Notes: generated from the sequence alone by a model not told the origin. A stretch of 64,000 nt of DNA from Kordia sp. TARA_039_SRF (GCA_006383075.2 SMNH02000002.1:259127-323126); one strand, 5' to 3'. Positions 7,365 through 16,253 are shown, counted from the first letter of the stretch. A program made the numbers and translations.

Positions 7365-8672
7365 TTACAAACGTACAATCTTAGCTCCTATCGCGCGTAA
7401 GCGTTCGTCAATGTTTTCGTAACCTCTATCAATTTGCTCAATATTGTGAATGGTTGATGTTCCTTTGGCTGATAATGCCGCAATCAATAATGAAATTCCC
7501 GCTCTAATATCTGGAGAAACCATCGTAGTTGCTTTCAATTGCGATTTGAAATCGTGACCGATAACACTCGCTCTGTGTGGATCACACAATATGATTTTTG
7601 CGCCCATGTCAATCAATTTATCCACGAAGAATAAACGACTTTCAAACATTTTTTGGTGAATCAACACACTTCCGCGTGCTTGCGTAGCTACAACCAAAAC
7701 GATACTTAACAAATCTGGCGTAAATCCTGGCCACGGCGCATCGGCAATGGTTAAAATAGAACCGTCAATATAGTTTTGAATTTCGTAACCATCCGTATGT
7801 GCGGGCACGTAAATATCGTCACCTTTACGTTCAATAGTAATTCCTAATTTTCTAAATACATCTGGAATTTGACCTAAATCGTCCCAACTTACATTTTTGA
7901 TGGTAAGTTCACTTTTGGTCATCGCTGCTAAGCCAATCCAACTTCCAATTTCAATCATATCTGGAAGCATTCTGTGGTCTGTTCCTCCTAGTTTTTCAAC
8001 ACCTTCAATCGTCAATAAATTAGAGCCAACGCCACTAATTTTAGCGCCCATTCGGTTTAGCATTTTACACAATTGCTGCAAATACGGTTCACAAGCAGCA
8101 TTGTAAATAGTGGTTGTTCCTTCAGCCAACACAGCTGCCATCACAATATTTGCCGTTCCTGTTACCGAAGCTTCATCCAAAAGCATATAAGTTCCGTGTA
8201 ACTTTTCCGCTTCAACACCATAGAAATAATCTTCTCTATTGTATCTAAATTTCGCGCCAAGCCTGATAAAACCTTCGAAATGCGTATCCAATCGTCTACG
8301 CCCAATTTTATCACCGCCAGGTTTCGGAATATATCCTTTCCCAAAACGCGCTAACAACGGACCTACAATCATGATAGAACCACGCAATCCACGACCTTCT
8401 TCTTTAAATTGTTCCGATTCAAGATATTTAAGATTGATATCGTCGGCTTGAAACGTGTACGAACCAGGACCGTTTTTTTGAATATTCACGCCTAAGTTTC
8501 CTAAAAGCATGATGAGTTTATTCACGTCAACAATATCTGGAATATTGTTTATTGTTACTTTTTCAGGTGTGAGCAAAACGGCGCATAAAATTTGCAATGC
8601 TTCATTTTTAGCTCCTTGCGGTTGAATACTTCCTTTTAACTGATGACCACCTTCAATCTTAAAAGTCCCCAT
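7365..8672 (-). CDS. murA: UDP-N-acetylglucosamine 1-carboxyvinyltransferase MurA
   Basis: 435 residues. The enzyme transfers enolpyruvate from PEP to UDP-GlcNAc, the first committed step of peptidoglycan synthesis. Visible features are the opening GGHQLKGSIQPQGAKNEALQ (substrate-binding KN pair) and LRGSIMIVGPLLARFGKGYIPKPGGDKIGRR. The usual Cys of the PEP loop appears replaced by Asp (PGGDKIGRR), a change known in some MurA proteins and associated with fosfomycin resistance. The C-terminal VSPDIRAGISLLIAALSAKG is typical. The DUF4290 gene lies 21 bases upstream. Confidence 0.95.
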   Translation of the reverse strand: MGTFKIEGGHQLKGSIQPQGAKNEALQILCAVLLTPEKVTINNIPDIVDVNKLIMLLGNLGVNIQKNGPGSYTFQADDINLKYLESEQFKEEGRGLRGSIMIVGPLLARFGKGYIPKPGGDKIGRRRLDTHFEGFIRLGAKFRYNREDYFYGVEAEKLHGTYMLLDEASVTGTANIVMAAVLAEGTTTIYNAACEPYLQQLCKMLNRMGAKISGVGSNLLTIEGVEKLGGTDHRMLPDMIEIGSWIGLAAMTKSELTIKNVSWDDLGQIPDVFRKLGITIERKGDDIYVPAHTDGYEIQNYIDGSILTIADAPWPGFTPDLLSIVLVVATQARGSVLIHQKMFESRLFFVDKLIDMGAKIILCDPHRASVIGHDFKSQLKATTMVSPDIRAGISLLIAALSAKGTSTIHNIEQIDRGYENIDERLRAIGAKIVRL

Positions 8673-8693
8673 AAAATATGATAATGTATAGTG

Positions 8694-9332
8694 TTAGTAA
8701 CGCTTTCTATTACTACGATTTTTATTACTTCGTTGTTGATTTTTATTGTTATATTTTTTCTTGTTCTTCATCAAATTAGAAGCTTCTGATAAATCTTCAT
8801 CTTTCGCTGCCAAGTCAATTTTCCCATTACTCAACTCTAACAAATGTTTAAAAATCACCTCATCTTCTACGGTATCTTTATTCCAATTGAGGTAACATTT
8901 TTTCATGTGATTGGCAATCGCAAACTCCAACGCTTCTTTCATATCGCCTTCTTCCCATTTATTTGCCACATCTATCATACGTTTGATGTTATTTCCATAA
9001 AAACGATATTTTGGAAAGTTTTGAGGATATTCCAACGGTTCAGGACGTTCTTGCAATACTTCTTTGGATGGTTTTGGAAAAGGAGAATCTACGTCCAATT
9101 TAAAATCGGACATAATAAATAACTGATCCCATAATTTGTGTTGGAAATCAGGCACATCTCGCAAATGCGGTTGTAAATTTCCCATCACACCAATGATGGC
9201 TTTTGCTTGTTTGTTTCGTTCGTCTGCGTCTTCTGTAGCAACGGCAATGTTAATCATTTTTTGAATATGTCGTCCATACTCAGGAATAATCAAACGATGA
9301 CGTTCTGTATTGTACTCTAGCTGCTCAATCAA
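8694..9332 (-). CDS. DUF4290 domain-containing protein
   Basis: 212 residues. MIEQLEYNTERHRLIIPEYGRHIQKMI, then PHLRDVPDFQHKLWDQLFIMS, then YPQNFPKYRFYGNNIKRMI is the DUF4290 family pattern, a Bacteroidota-specific protein almost always next to murA. It ends in a low-complexity basic Lys/Asn/Arg tail, suggesting RNA or nucleic acid contact. Function is unknown. It is co-transcribed with murA (21-base gap). Confidence 0.9.
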   Translation of the reverse strand: MIEQLEYNTERHRLIIPEYGRHIQKMINIAVATEDADERNKQAKAIIGVMGNLQPHLRDVPDFQHKLWDQLFIMSDFKLDVDSPFPKPSKEVLQERPEPLEYPQNFPKYRFYGNNIKRMIDVANKWEEGDMKEALEFAIANHMKKCYLNWNKDTVEDEVIFKHLLELSNGKIDLAAKDEDLSEASNLMKNKKKYNNKNQQRSNKNRSNRKRY

Positions 9333-9434
9333 AATAAATAAATTTGTGTAGTATGTTATTGAAGTAAAATAAAGTTCGTGTGAAGATTATTTTGTGCTTG
9401 CAAAATAGTAAAAAAAATCTACATAACTCCGTAG

Positions 9435-9725
9435 TTACAGAGAAATTATGCCTTTTACCTTGCTAGCTTCCTTATATTTTTCTATCACAGCGTCGGCACT
9501 TTTCATATTTGCGGTAATTGTAACACTTGTATAGGTGCCTTTAGACGATTTCTTAGTGTCAATAACAGCGCCTAAATTGTCAAAAATCTGATGTACTTCT
9601 TGAATGCGTTCTTCTTGTGAAGGAACAATAAATTTGTACATATATAAAGCTGGAAATTGGGTAGTTTCTTCTAATTGTGTTTTCAGTTTTGCATAAAACG
9701 CTTCCGGATCGTTTTTAGAACTCAT
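9435..9725 (-). CDS. DUF493 family protein (YbeD-like)
   Basis: 96 residues with a ferredoxin-like ACT-type fold expected. The motif FPALYMYKFIVPS near residue 25 and YTSVTITANMKSADAVIEKYKEASKVKGIISL at the end fit DUF493. A Bacteroidota -10 box, TATCTTTG, lies on the minus strand at 9751-9758, 26 bases before the start, so it has its own promoter. The role is unknown; E. coli YbeD is a possible regulatory protein. Confidence 0.88.
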   Translation of the reverse strand: MSSKNDPEAFYAKLKTQLEETTQFPALYMYKFIVPSQEERIQEVHQIFDNLGAVIDTKKSSKGTYTSVTITANMKSADAVIEKYKEASKVKGIISL

Positions 9726-9950
9726 ACTGTCTTTTTTTCTTAGTGAATGGCAAAGATACAGCTTCTTGGAAAACTTTTATAGTTTCTGTTATGGGATTGC
9801 TTTTTTGTTTTTTGTGGATTCGTTGATTTGTTTATTTGTCATCTGAATTATTTTAGACGAACACCAAACACCCAAAACCTAATACCCAAAAACCCAAACA
9901 TTTCATACTTCACAACAATTTGCGTAATTTTACATCATAAATTATCCAGA

Positions 9951-10496
9951 TTGAACACAAAAAGAATACTTATTATCGGCGGACCAGGTACGGGAAAATC
10001 TACATTGATTACTGCTTTGGAAGAAAAAGGTCATGTCTGTTTTCATGAAATTTCACGCGAAGTCACTGCCGCTGCTCAAAAAAAAGGCATTGAGCAATTA
10101 TTTTTGACACAACCATTATTGTTTAGTGAATTGTTATTGAAAGGAAGAATTCAACAGTTTGAAGACGCTGAAAATTTGAATACACAGTATGCTTTTTACG
10201 ATCGTGGAATTCCAGATATTGCTGCGTATATGGATTATTCAGGGGACGAATATCCAGCCGTTTTTTCCGATGTTTGCAAAGATTACACGTATGATAAAAC
10301 GTTTATTTTAGCGCCTTGGAAAGAAATTTATCAGCAAGACAATGAACGGTATGAAAGTTTTAAACAAGCGCAAATCATTCAGCAATATTTAAAAGCGACT
10401 TACGAAAAATATAATTACGATTTAATCGACGTTCCGTTTGGCACTGTAGAAGAACGCGTCGATTTTATTTTACATACTCTTAATTCTGACGAATGA
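9951..10496 (+). CDS. AAA family ATPase (AAA_28-like NTPase/kinase)
   Basis: The P-loop GGPGTGKST sits about ten residues into the protein. HEISREVTAAAQKKG, YDRGIPDIAAYM and the closing YNYDLIDVPFGTVEERVDFIL are typical of the AAA_28 NTPase group. I place the start at TTG 9951 (181 residues). The frame stays open to 9828, but that extension is compositionally odd (ACACCAAACACCCAAAACC-type sequence) and precedes a complete P-loop domain. The last bases overlap the recQ start (ATGA), so the two genes are coupled. The substrate is unknown. Confidence 0.82.
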   Translation: MNTKRILIIGGPGTGKSTLITALEEKGHVCFHEISREVTAAAQKKGIEQLFLTQPLLFSELLLKGRIQQFEDAENLNTQYAFYDRGIPDIAAYMDYSGDEYPAVFSDVCKDYTYDKTFILAPWKEIYQQDNERYESFKQAQIIQQYLKATYEKYNYDLIDVPFGTVEERVDFILHTLNSDE

Positions 10497-12391
10497 CCAA
10501 ATCGCTTGCACTTTTAGAAAAATATTGGGGACATACTTCGTTTCGTCCGTTGCAAGAAGATATTATAAACGCGGTTATTCAACAAAAAGATACTTTAGCC
10601 TTATTGCCCACTGGCGGTGGAAAATCGGTGTGTTTTCAAATTCCAGCGTTAATGATGGACGGAATTTGCATTGTGATTTCTCCATTGGTTGCATTAATTC
10701 AGGATCAAGTGGCAAATTTGAAAGCAAACGGTATTAAAGCCATTGCCTTAACGGGCGGATTGAAACCAACAGAAATCAGCGATTTACTAGACAATTGCGT
10801 GTATGGAGATTATAAGTTTTTGTACTTGTCGCCTGAGCGTTTGCAACAGGAAATCATTCAAGAACGCATCAAACAAATGCCTGTCAATTTAATCGCCGTT
10901 GATGAAGCGCACTGTATTTCGCAATGGGGAAATGATTTTCGTCCAGCGTATAAAAACATCAACAGCTTACGCGAAATACTGCCAGAAGTTCCGTGTATTG
11001 CGTTGACCGCGACTGCAACACCGACGGTTGTAAGCGATATTATAGAAAGTTTACATTTAAAAAATGTACAGCAATTTCAACAATCGTTTACACGTGAAAA
11101 TGTAGCATACACGGTGTTAGAAACCGAAAATAAAGTACTGACCATTGAGAAAACCTTGCGAAAATATCCACAGTCGTGTATTGTGTATGTTCGTAATCGG
11201 AAAAGTACTATGCAAATTCACGAAGCGCTTTCGCGAAAAGGATTTACGAGTGTGTTTTTTCATGGTGGACTTTCGTCAGAAGCGAAAAAAAAGAATTTAC
11301 AGCTGTGGTTGAACAGAAAAGTACAAACCATCGTAGCAACCAATGCGTTTGGAATGGGCATTGACAAACCTGATGTCAAAAACGTGATTCATGTGCAATT
11401 GCCCGATAGTTTGGAAAATTATTACCAAGAAGCCGGACGCGCAGGACGAAATGGCGAATATGCCAATGCGATCATTCTGACGGACGCGAACGATATTGAA
11501 ACGCTCAAAAAGCAATTCATTCACAATTTACCAAGTGTGGATTTTTTAAAACTCGTGTTTCGCAAACTGTGTAGTTTCTTTCAAATTGCCTACGGTGAAG
11601 GGTATGATACCAAACATGCGTTGGCTTTTTACGAATTTTGCAAAGCATATCAATTTCCCACACAAAAAACTTACACGGCTTTACAACTGCTGGACAGACA
11701 CAGCGTGATTCAATTGTCGCAAAATTTTCACAGAAAAACCGCTTTAAAGTTCATCGTTGACCATTACAATTTGATGCATTATTTAGATAATAATCCCAAC
11801 ATCAGTCTGATTACACAAGCTATTTTGCGAACGTATGGTGGCGCGTTTGAACAAAAAATTAATATCAACACACACTTTTTAGCACAAAAATTAGGACTTC
11901 CGAAAGAAAAAATTACAGCAACCATTCAGAAATTGGCAAAAGATGAAATCATTACGCTAGAGGAAATACAAACCGATGCCGAGATTACTTTTTTAGTAGC
12001 GCGTGAAGACGATAAAACTATTCATCCGATTGCGAGAGACGTTGAACATCAAAACGAATTGAAAAAAAAGCGTGTTCAGTCAGTCATTCAATACATTAAA
12101 AATTCAGAAACGTGTAGAAATATACAGCTCCTCTCCTATTTTGGTGAAGAAACTGAGCAACCTTGTGGCATTTGTTCTGTCTGTAAAGCTAAAAAAACGG
12201 CGAAGCCAAACACATCTTTACAATTGCTGGTACGCGATGATATTTTGAAAGTTTTAAAAGAAAAACCAATGACTTCCACCGAAATCTGCACGATTTTACC
12301 CTACAGAGAAGCGTTGATATTAGAGATAATTCCGTTACTTTTGGAAGCGGAACAAATACACTTAACAGACACACATACGTATACAATATAA
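10493..12391 (+). CDS. recQ: RecQ-family ATP-dependent DNA helicase
   Basis: 632 residues. It unwinds DNA 3' to 5' in recombination and replication repair. Helicase motifs are FRPLQEDII (motif 0), LLPTGGGKSVCFQIPAL (I), VDEAHCISQWG (II), ALTATATP (III), VFFHGGLSSEAK, ATNAFGMGIDKPDV and YYQEAGRAGRNG (VI). A RecQ zinc region with CGICSVCKAKK is near residue 565. A short C-terminal winged-helix-like tail follows, but no clear HRDC domain. It is translationally coupled to the AAA gene and 3 bases from fmt. Confidence 0.95.
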   Translation: MTKSLALLEKYWGHTSFRPLQEDIINAVIQQKDTLALLPTGGGKSVCFQIPALMMDGICIVISPLVALIQDQVANLKANGIKAIALTGGLKPTEISDLLDNCVYGDYKFLYLSPERLQQEIIQERIKQMPVNLIAVDEAHCISQWGNDFRPAYKNINSLREILPEVPCIALTATATPTVVSDIIESLHLKNVQQFQQSFTRENVAYTVLETENKVLTIEKTLRKYPQSCIVYVRNRKSTMQIHEALSRKGFTSVFFHGGLSSEAKKKNLQLWLNRKVQTIVATNAFGMGIDKPDVKNVIHVQLPDSLENYYQEAGRAGRNGEYANAIILTDANDIETLKKQFIHNLPSVDFLKLVFRKLCSFFQIAYGEGYDTKHALAFYEFCKAYQFPTQKTYTALQLLDRHSVIQLSQNFHRKTALKFIVDHYNLMHYLDNNPNISLITQAILRTYGGAFEQKININTHFLAQKLGLPKEKITATIQKLAKDEIITLEEIQTDAEITFLVAREDDKTIHPIARDVEHQNELKKKRVQSVIQYIKNSETCRNIQLLSYFGEETEQPCGICSVCKAKKTAKPNTSLQLLVRDDILKVLKEKPMTSTEICTILPYREALILEIIPLLLEAEQIHLTDTHTYTI

Positions 12392-12394
12392 TAT

Positions 12395-13342
12395 ATGAGA
12401 GATTTAAGAATCGTTTTTATGGGTACGCCCGATTTTGCCGTAGCTACATTAAAGGCTTTATTAGATGCGAATTATAAGGTTGTTGGCGTCATTACAGCAC
12501 CCGACAAACCTGCTGGTCGCGGACGCAAGCTGCATCAATCGGCAGTGAAAAAGTTTGCATTGCAGCACAATTTGACCGTTTTACAACCTACCAATTTAAA
12601 ACGACCTGCATTTGTAGAGGAATTGAAAGCCTTAAACGCAAATTTACAAATTGTTGTTGCGTTTAGAATGTTGCCGAAAGTCGTGTGGCAAATGCCTGAA
12701 TATGGTACGTTTAACTTACATGCGTCTTTACTTCCTAATTATAGAGGTGCAGCACCTATTAATTGGGCTATTATTAATGGTGAAACCAAAACGGGCGTTA
12801 CCACCTTCTTTATTGATGAAAAGATTGATACTGGCGCGATGATTTTTCAGGAAGAAGTCGCCATAGAACCAACCGAAAACGCAGGTTCATTGCACGACAA
12901 AGTAATGACCGTTGGAAGTGCCTTGGTTGTAAAAACCGTACAACACATAGAAAAAGATGAAGTCAGCACGACCATTCAGTCAAACTCAGACGATATAAAG
13001 ACTGCATATAAAATTCACAGAGACACTTGTAAAATTGACTGGACAGACACCATAGACCATATATATAATAAAATTCGTGGTTTGAGTCCGTATCCTGCTG
13101 CTTGGACGACTTTATACAATGGAGAAGACTCGTATAACATCAAAATATATGAAGTGGAGAAAATTGTAGAATCGCACAATCACCCTATTGGAAGTGTGAT
13201 TAGTTCAAAAAAAGAGGTTAAAATTGCTGTCAATGGAGGATACATTTCACTTAAAGTTTTACAGCTTCCTGGGAAACGTTCAATGGAAATTAGTGCCTTG
13301 TTAAACGGTTTTCAGTTCGAAAAAGATGCAAAAGTCTTGTAA
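12395..13342 (+). CDS. fmt: Methionyl-tRNA formyltransferase
   Basis: 315 residues, the normal length. It formylates initiator Met-tRNA using 10-formyl-THF. The N-terminal domain has IVFMGTPDFAV, GRGRKL, and the catalytic region NLHASLLPNYRGAAPINWAIINGE with TGVTTFFIDEKIDTG. The C-terminal OB-like domain starts near residue 205 (KIDWTDTIDHIYNKIRGLSPYPAAWT). It starts three bases after recQ. Confidence 0.96.
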   Translation: MRDLRIVFMGTPDFAVATLKALLDANYKVVGVITAPDKPAGRGRKLHQSAVKKFALQHNLTVLQPTNLKRPAFVEELKALNANLQIVVAFRMLPKVVWQMPEYGTFNLHASLLPNYRGAAPINWAIINGETKTGVTTFFIDEKIDTGAMIFQEEVAIEPTENAGSLHDKVMTVGSALVVKTVQHIEKDEVSTTIQSNSDDIKTAYKIHRDTCKIDWTDTIDHIYNKIRGLSPYPAAWTTLYNGEDSYNIKIYEVEKIVESHNHPIGSVISSKKEVKIAVNGGYISLKVLQLPGKRSMEISALLNGFQFEKDAKVL

Positions 13343-13444
13343 CCCTTATATTTACTGATATAAGAGAAAAACAACAAAAAATAGGCGTGTTTATTAACAA
13401 TCGCATTAAGTTATCAACAAAAACCCGCTTTTCCCGCGCTATTA

Positions 13445-13475
13445 CTTGCATGACAAAGAAATCCGTATAAATTTG
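13445..13475 (+). promoter_or_regulatory. Promoter of the HU gene
   Basis: CTTG at 13445-13448, 19 bases, then TAAATTTG at 13468-13475 matches the Bacteroidota primary sigma consensus (TTTG-N19-TANNTTTG). The HU start follows 49 bases downstream. Confidence 0.75.
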
Positions 13476-13524
13476 TAGTGCTTTTAAAAATAATGTTTAA
13501 CCAACAATTAATAATTCAACGATT

Positions 13525-13797
13525 ATGAACAAAACAGAATTAATTGACGCAATGGCTGCTGACGCAGGAATTTCTAAAGCTGCTGCTAAAAAGTCATTGG
13601 AATCATTCTTATCAAATGTAGAAGGAGCTTTAAAAAAAGGAGATAGAGTTTCTCTAGTAGGTTTCGGATCTTGGTCAGTTTCAGAAAGAGCTGCAAGAGA
13701 AGGAAGAAATCCTCAAACTGGAAAAACTATCCAAATTGCTGCTAAGAAAGTAGTAAAGTTTAAAGCAGGTTCTGATTTAGGAAAAGCAGTAAACTAA
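13525..13797 (+). CDS. HU family DNA-binding protein
   Basis: 90 residues, the standard size. [27 protein letters not shown] and the DNA-binding beta-arm with [24 protein letters not shown], plus VKFKAGSDL at the end, define HU/IHF proteins. It is an abundant nucleoid protein that bends and compacts DNA. It is a single gene with its own promoter and a strong palindromic terminator. Confidence 0.96.
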   Translation: MNKTELIDAMAADAGISKAAAKKSLESFLSNVEGALKKGDRVSLVGFGSWSVSERAAREGRNPQTGKTIQIAAKKVVKFKAGSDLGKAVN

Positions 13798-13820
13798 TTG
13801 TATTTATACATAAATTAGAC

Positions 13821-13848
13821 AAAAAGCACTCAAATTTGAGTGCTTTTT
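13821..13848. terminator. Terminator of the HU gene
   Basis: A 14-bp perfect self-complementary sequence, AAAAAGCACTCAAA followed by its reverse complement, ends in TTTTT and works in both directions. Confidence 0.9.
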
Positions 13849-13931
13849 CGTTTTAAATAGGTTGCTATCAATGGTCATATTTGATTATTCCGTTTTTTTT
13901 TAATAGATTTAAGTAACCTAAAAAATAATAA

Positions 13932-14501
13932 ATGATAGCCTTAAATCCCGATAAAGGACATCTTTTAATTGCCGAACCATCCATTATTGGAGACGTATCT
14001 TTCAATAGGTCAGTCGTTTTGCTAGCTGATCATACTGCCGAAGGCTCTATTGGCTTTATCTTAAATAAGCCACTAAATGTTCACCTGTCAGACTTGATTC
14101 CGCAATTTTCAAATGCTAAAACTTCGTTTAAAGTATATAATGGTGGTCCTGTAGAACAAGATAATTTATATTTTATCCATAAAATACCACATTTGGTACC
14201 TAATAGTATAGAAATTTCGCTGGGGATTTATTGGGGCGGCGATTTTTCTTCTATTATTAAATTGTTGGAAGAAGATAAATTACAGCAAGATGATATCAAG
14301 TTCTTTTTAGGTTATTCTGGCTGGCACGCCAATCAATTGAGTGAAGAATTGAATTCTAATTCGTGGATTATTATTGAAAACGAGTTTAAGAAGGAAATCA
14401 TTTCCAAATCTTGCAAATCTATTTGGCGAAAAAAAATGATGGAATTGGGCGGCGAGTATCTAATTTGGTCCAATGCTCCTGAGAATCCGAGTCATAATTA
14501 A
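13932..14501 (+). CDS. YqgE/AlgH family protein (UPF0301)
   Basis: 189 residues. The opening PDKGHLLIAEPSIIGDVSFNRSVVLLADH, then GSIGFILNKPL and VYNGGPVEQDNLYFIHK, and later FLGYSGWHANQLSEEL are the UPF0301 family signature. The function is poorly defined; AlgH is linked to alginate regulation in Pseudomonas but the general role is unknown. It is preceded by a 134-base gap with the HU terminator and stands alone. Confidence 0.93.
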   Translation: MIALNPDKGHLLIAEPSIIGDVSFNRSVVLLADHTAEGSIGFILNKPLNVHLSDLIPQFSNAKTSFKVYNGGPVEQDNLYFIHKIPHLVPNSIEISLGIYWGGDFSSIIKLLEEDKLQQDDIKFFLGYSGWHANQLSEELNSNSWIIIENEFKKEIISKSCKSIWRKKMMELGGEYLIWSNAPENPSHN

Positions 14502-14510
14502 TTGAGTGTT

Positions 14511-14529
14511 CACTTCGACAGGCTCAGTG
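14511..14529. repeat. REP-like intergenic element CACTTCGACAGGCTCAGTG
   Basis: The 19-base sequence is a near-palindrome (CACT...AGTG ends) and matches the widespread ACTTCGACARGCTCAGTG-type extragenic element of Bacteroidota. The rest of 14530-14693 is T-rich degenerate sequence with GTTGTTTG-like and AACTGAAAACCGAGAACT-like repeats and no gene. Confidence 0.6.
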
Positions 14530-14693
14530 TAAAGATTTTAGGTTGCTTTGCTTGTTTTTTGTTGTTTGTTTTTCTTGACCCTTGATTCTTGTCTCTTTGT
14601 TTTTTTTGTCGATTTGTTAATTCGTTATTTGTTGTTCGTTGTTTCTTAGCTATTTTTTCTGATAACTGAAAACCGAGAACTATTGACTGAAAA

Positions 14694-15530
14694 CTATCCT
14701 AGTCGAATTCGCATGTTTAGTTTTGCTAGTAAATCTTTGGCTACGGTATTTTCGAATTGCTTTTTTCGGTATTTTGTGATGGGAATGATTCCTTGAATAA
14801 CGTTTGTGATGAAAAACTCGTCTGATTTTTGGATTTCAAATGGCGAGATACTTTCTTCTTTCAGCTCATAATCGGATGTTTTTTCTAAGATTTCAACCAA
14901 TTGTTTGCGCAAAATTCCTTTAAGACAACCATCGGTAATCGGCGGCGTTTTGATAGTGTTTCCTTTCACCAAGAAAATATTACCATTTAACGCTTCTATC
15001 ACACTTTTATCTTCATTCACCAACATACAGTTGTTCAAGTCATTTTCCTTCGCGTAAATGCTTCCTAATACGTTTGTGATTTTATTATTTGTTTTGAGTG
15101 TAGATAGCAATCCTTTGTTAATGTAGAAATCTTTGTATAAATCAACTTCATAAGCTTCTTCAGACAAGAGATAAAACGGAGAGGTAAGTTCGTTGGCTGT
15201 AATTATATATGCAACATCGTTGGACGTTGGCAAGTACAATCCGCCATCGCCTCTATAGACAGTAAAGCGCACACGTGCATTTTTTAATTCTTTAGCTTTC
15301 AGTAATTTTAAGATTTCTTCTTCTAGAAACTCCATTGTAAAGTTCATCGGAATTTCCATTCGCAAAATACGCATTGATTCCATGAGTCTGAAGTAATGAT
15401 CTTCCCAAAATAGGATTTTATCAGCCACAACTCTCAAGGTTTCAAACAATGCATCTCCATATTTCATGCCTCTATTTTCAGTAGTTAGAATAGTTGTTTC
15501 AGCGCTAATAGTTCCGTTAAAATTTACCAT
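14694..15530 (-). CDS. Class IV aminotransferase (PLP-dependent; ADC lyase/BCAT-like)
   Basis: 278 residues from the ATG at 15530. MVNFNGTISAETTILTTENRGMKYGDALFETLRV is the usual start. KARVRFTVYRGDGGLY-like sheet and the PLP-lysine region STLKTNNKITNVLGSIYAKE follow, with EALNGNIFLVKG and TDGCLKGILR. The fold covers branched-chain aminotransferases, D-amino acid aminotransferases and aminodeoxychorismate lyase; which one cannot be settled. The frame is open farther upstream, but that extension runs through a terminator, so the later start is preferred. The start codon immediately follows the terminator T-tract. Confidence 0.88.
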   Translation of the reverse strand: MVNFNGTISAETTILTTENRGMKYGDALFETLRVVADKILFWEDHYFRLMESMRILRMEIPMNFTMEFLEEEILKLLKAKELKNARVRFTVYRGDGGLYLPTSNDVAYIITANELTSPFYLLSEEAYEVDLYKDFYINKGLLSTLKTNNKITNVLGSIYAKENDLNNCMLVNEDKSVIEALNGNIFLVKGNTIKTPPITDGCLKGILRKQLVEILEKTSDYELKEESISPFEIQKSDEFFITNVIQGIIPITKYRKKQFENTVAKDLLAKLNMRIRLG

Positions 15531-15556
15531 AAAAAAAGCCTTGATTTTCTCAAGGC
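15531..15556 (-). terminator. Terminator abutting the aminotransferase start codon
   Basis: On the minus strand GCCTTGA-GAAAA-TCAAGGC is followed by seven T and then directly by the ATG of the aminotransferase. It ends the START-like gene. If the aminotransferase is read from the same transcript it would need read-through. Confidence 0.75.
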
Positions 15557-15583
15557 AAATATACTTTTTATAAATGGTTTTTC

Positions 15584-15970
15584 TTAACGAGAACCCAAAA
15601 CTTGTTTTAAATCTCCAATTTGATTTTCCCAAAGCATTTTTGCTTCTTCCAATTCATCTTCTTCTGTATGATCAATTACAATTAGGGACACATCTTTTGT
15701 GATTTCATCAACTACAATCTTCATTTCAAAATAATACGAGGTATCTTCATCATCTTCCCATTGAAAGCGAATGCGCTCATTATTTTTTTTACCAAGCAAC
15801 TTTGCTACTTCTTCACTATCGTCCCAAATAAACGTAAACAATTCACCACGAGAATTTACATTATCGGCAAACCATTCGGAAAGTCCTGAAGGTGTTGACA
15901 AGTATTGAAACAAAAGTTGTGGTGAGGATTGTATAGGGAATTCAATTTCGTATTTAACTTTATCTGACAT
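15584..15970 (-). CDS. START-like domain protein (SRPBCC, flavobacterial)
   Basis: 128 residues from the ATG at 15970. MSDKVKYEIEFPIQSSPQLLFQYLSTPSGLSEWFADNV and FTFIWDD..EVAKLLGKKNNERIRFQWEDDEDTSYYFEM fit the AHSA1/START-like domain found next to class IV aminotransferases in flavobacteria. A hydrophobic-ligand cavity is expected; the ligand is unknown. The longer frame up to 16066 begins with a poor hydrophobic stretch and is not used. Confidence 0.85.
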   Translation of the reverse strand: MSDKVKYEIEFPIQSSPQLLFQYLSTPSGLSEWFADNVNSRGELFTFIWDDSEEVAKLLGKKNNERIRFQWEDDEDTSYYFEMKIVVDEITKDVSLIVIDHTEEDELEEAKMLWENQIGDLKQVLGSR

Positions 15971-16059
15971 ATTGGTATTCTTGATTATGTTGTTGACAAT
16001 ATATACATTAATTGATAAGTTTAAAAGAAAAGAAGAAAAAAAATAATTTTTGTGGATTA

Positions 16060-16090
16060 TTTGCACTAAAAAAAATTGTTCCTATATTTG
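16060..16090 (+). promoter_or_regulatory. Promoter of tRNA-Met
   Basis: TTTG at 16060-16063, 19 bases, TATATTTG at 16083-16090: a perfect Bacteroidota housekeeping promoter, 13 bases ahead of the tRNA. Confidence 0.85.
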
Positions 16091-16103
16091 CAGCCGCAAA
16101 CGA

Positions 16104-16177
16104 GGCGAGGTAGCTCAGTTGGTTAGAGCGTCGGATTCATAACCCGGAGGTCTCGGGTTCAATTCCCGATCTCGCTA
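16104..16177 (+). tRNA. tRNA-Met (anticodon CAT)
   Basis: Acceptor GGCGAGG pairs with TCTCGCT (two G-U). The D stem is GCTC/GAGC, the anticodon stem TCGGA/CCCGG has loop TTCATAA and one A-C mismatch at its base, and the T arm is TCGGG-TTCAATT-CCCGA. The encoded 3' end is ACTA, so CCA is added after transcription. CAT could also be a tRNA-Ile2 after lysidine modification or the initiator, but the G-U pair at 1-72 and the sequence favour elongator Met. The 3' half is the integration target of the 26-kb element, which restores it. Confidence 0.93.
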
Positions 16178-16178
16178 C
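16135..16178 (+). repeat. attL: 44-bp direct repeat in tRNA-Met
   Basis: From the base before the anticodon loop to just past the tRNA end, 44 bases are identical to 42180-42223. This is the standard pattern of tyrosine integrases that recombine in a tRNA 3' half and keep the gene intact. Confidence 0.93.
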
Positions 16179-16193
16179 TACAGTAAACACCAG

Positions 16194-16226
16194 AAAAGCT
16201 AAGATTCAAAATCTTAGCTTTTTTGC
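16194..16226. terminator. Terminator after tRNA-Met, element side
   Basis: AAAAGCTAAGATT and its exact reverse complement (13 bp, loop CAA) are followed by a T-run. It lies just inside attL and would end the tRNA transcript after integration. Confidence 0.88.
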
Positions 16227-16229
16227 TTT

Positions 16230-16253
16230 CTGTACAACATATGTACAACAAAT
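16230..16253 (+). repeat. Left arm-type integrase site (24-bp repeat)
   Basis: CTGTACAACATATGTACAAC plus four more bases is identical to 42054-42077 and in the same orientation. It contains TGTACAAC twice, three bases apart. Lying 52 bases inside attL, it is a good candidate for arm-site binding by the integrase. Confidence 0.7.

Noticed and set aside
9828-9950. N-terminal extension of the AAA ATPase
   Set aside because: The extension is made of repetitive noncoding-looking sequence and the P-loop domain is complete from 9951.
15531-15632. Longer aminotransferase start
   Set aside because: It would run through a perfect terminator hairpin and the end of the upstream gene.
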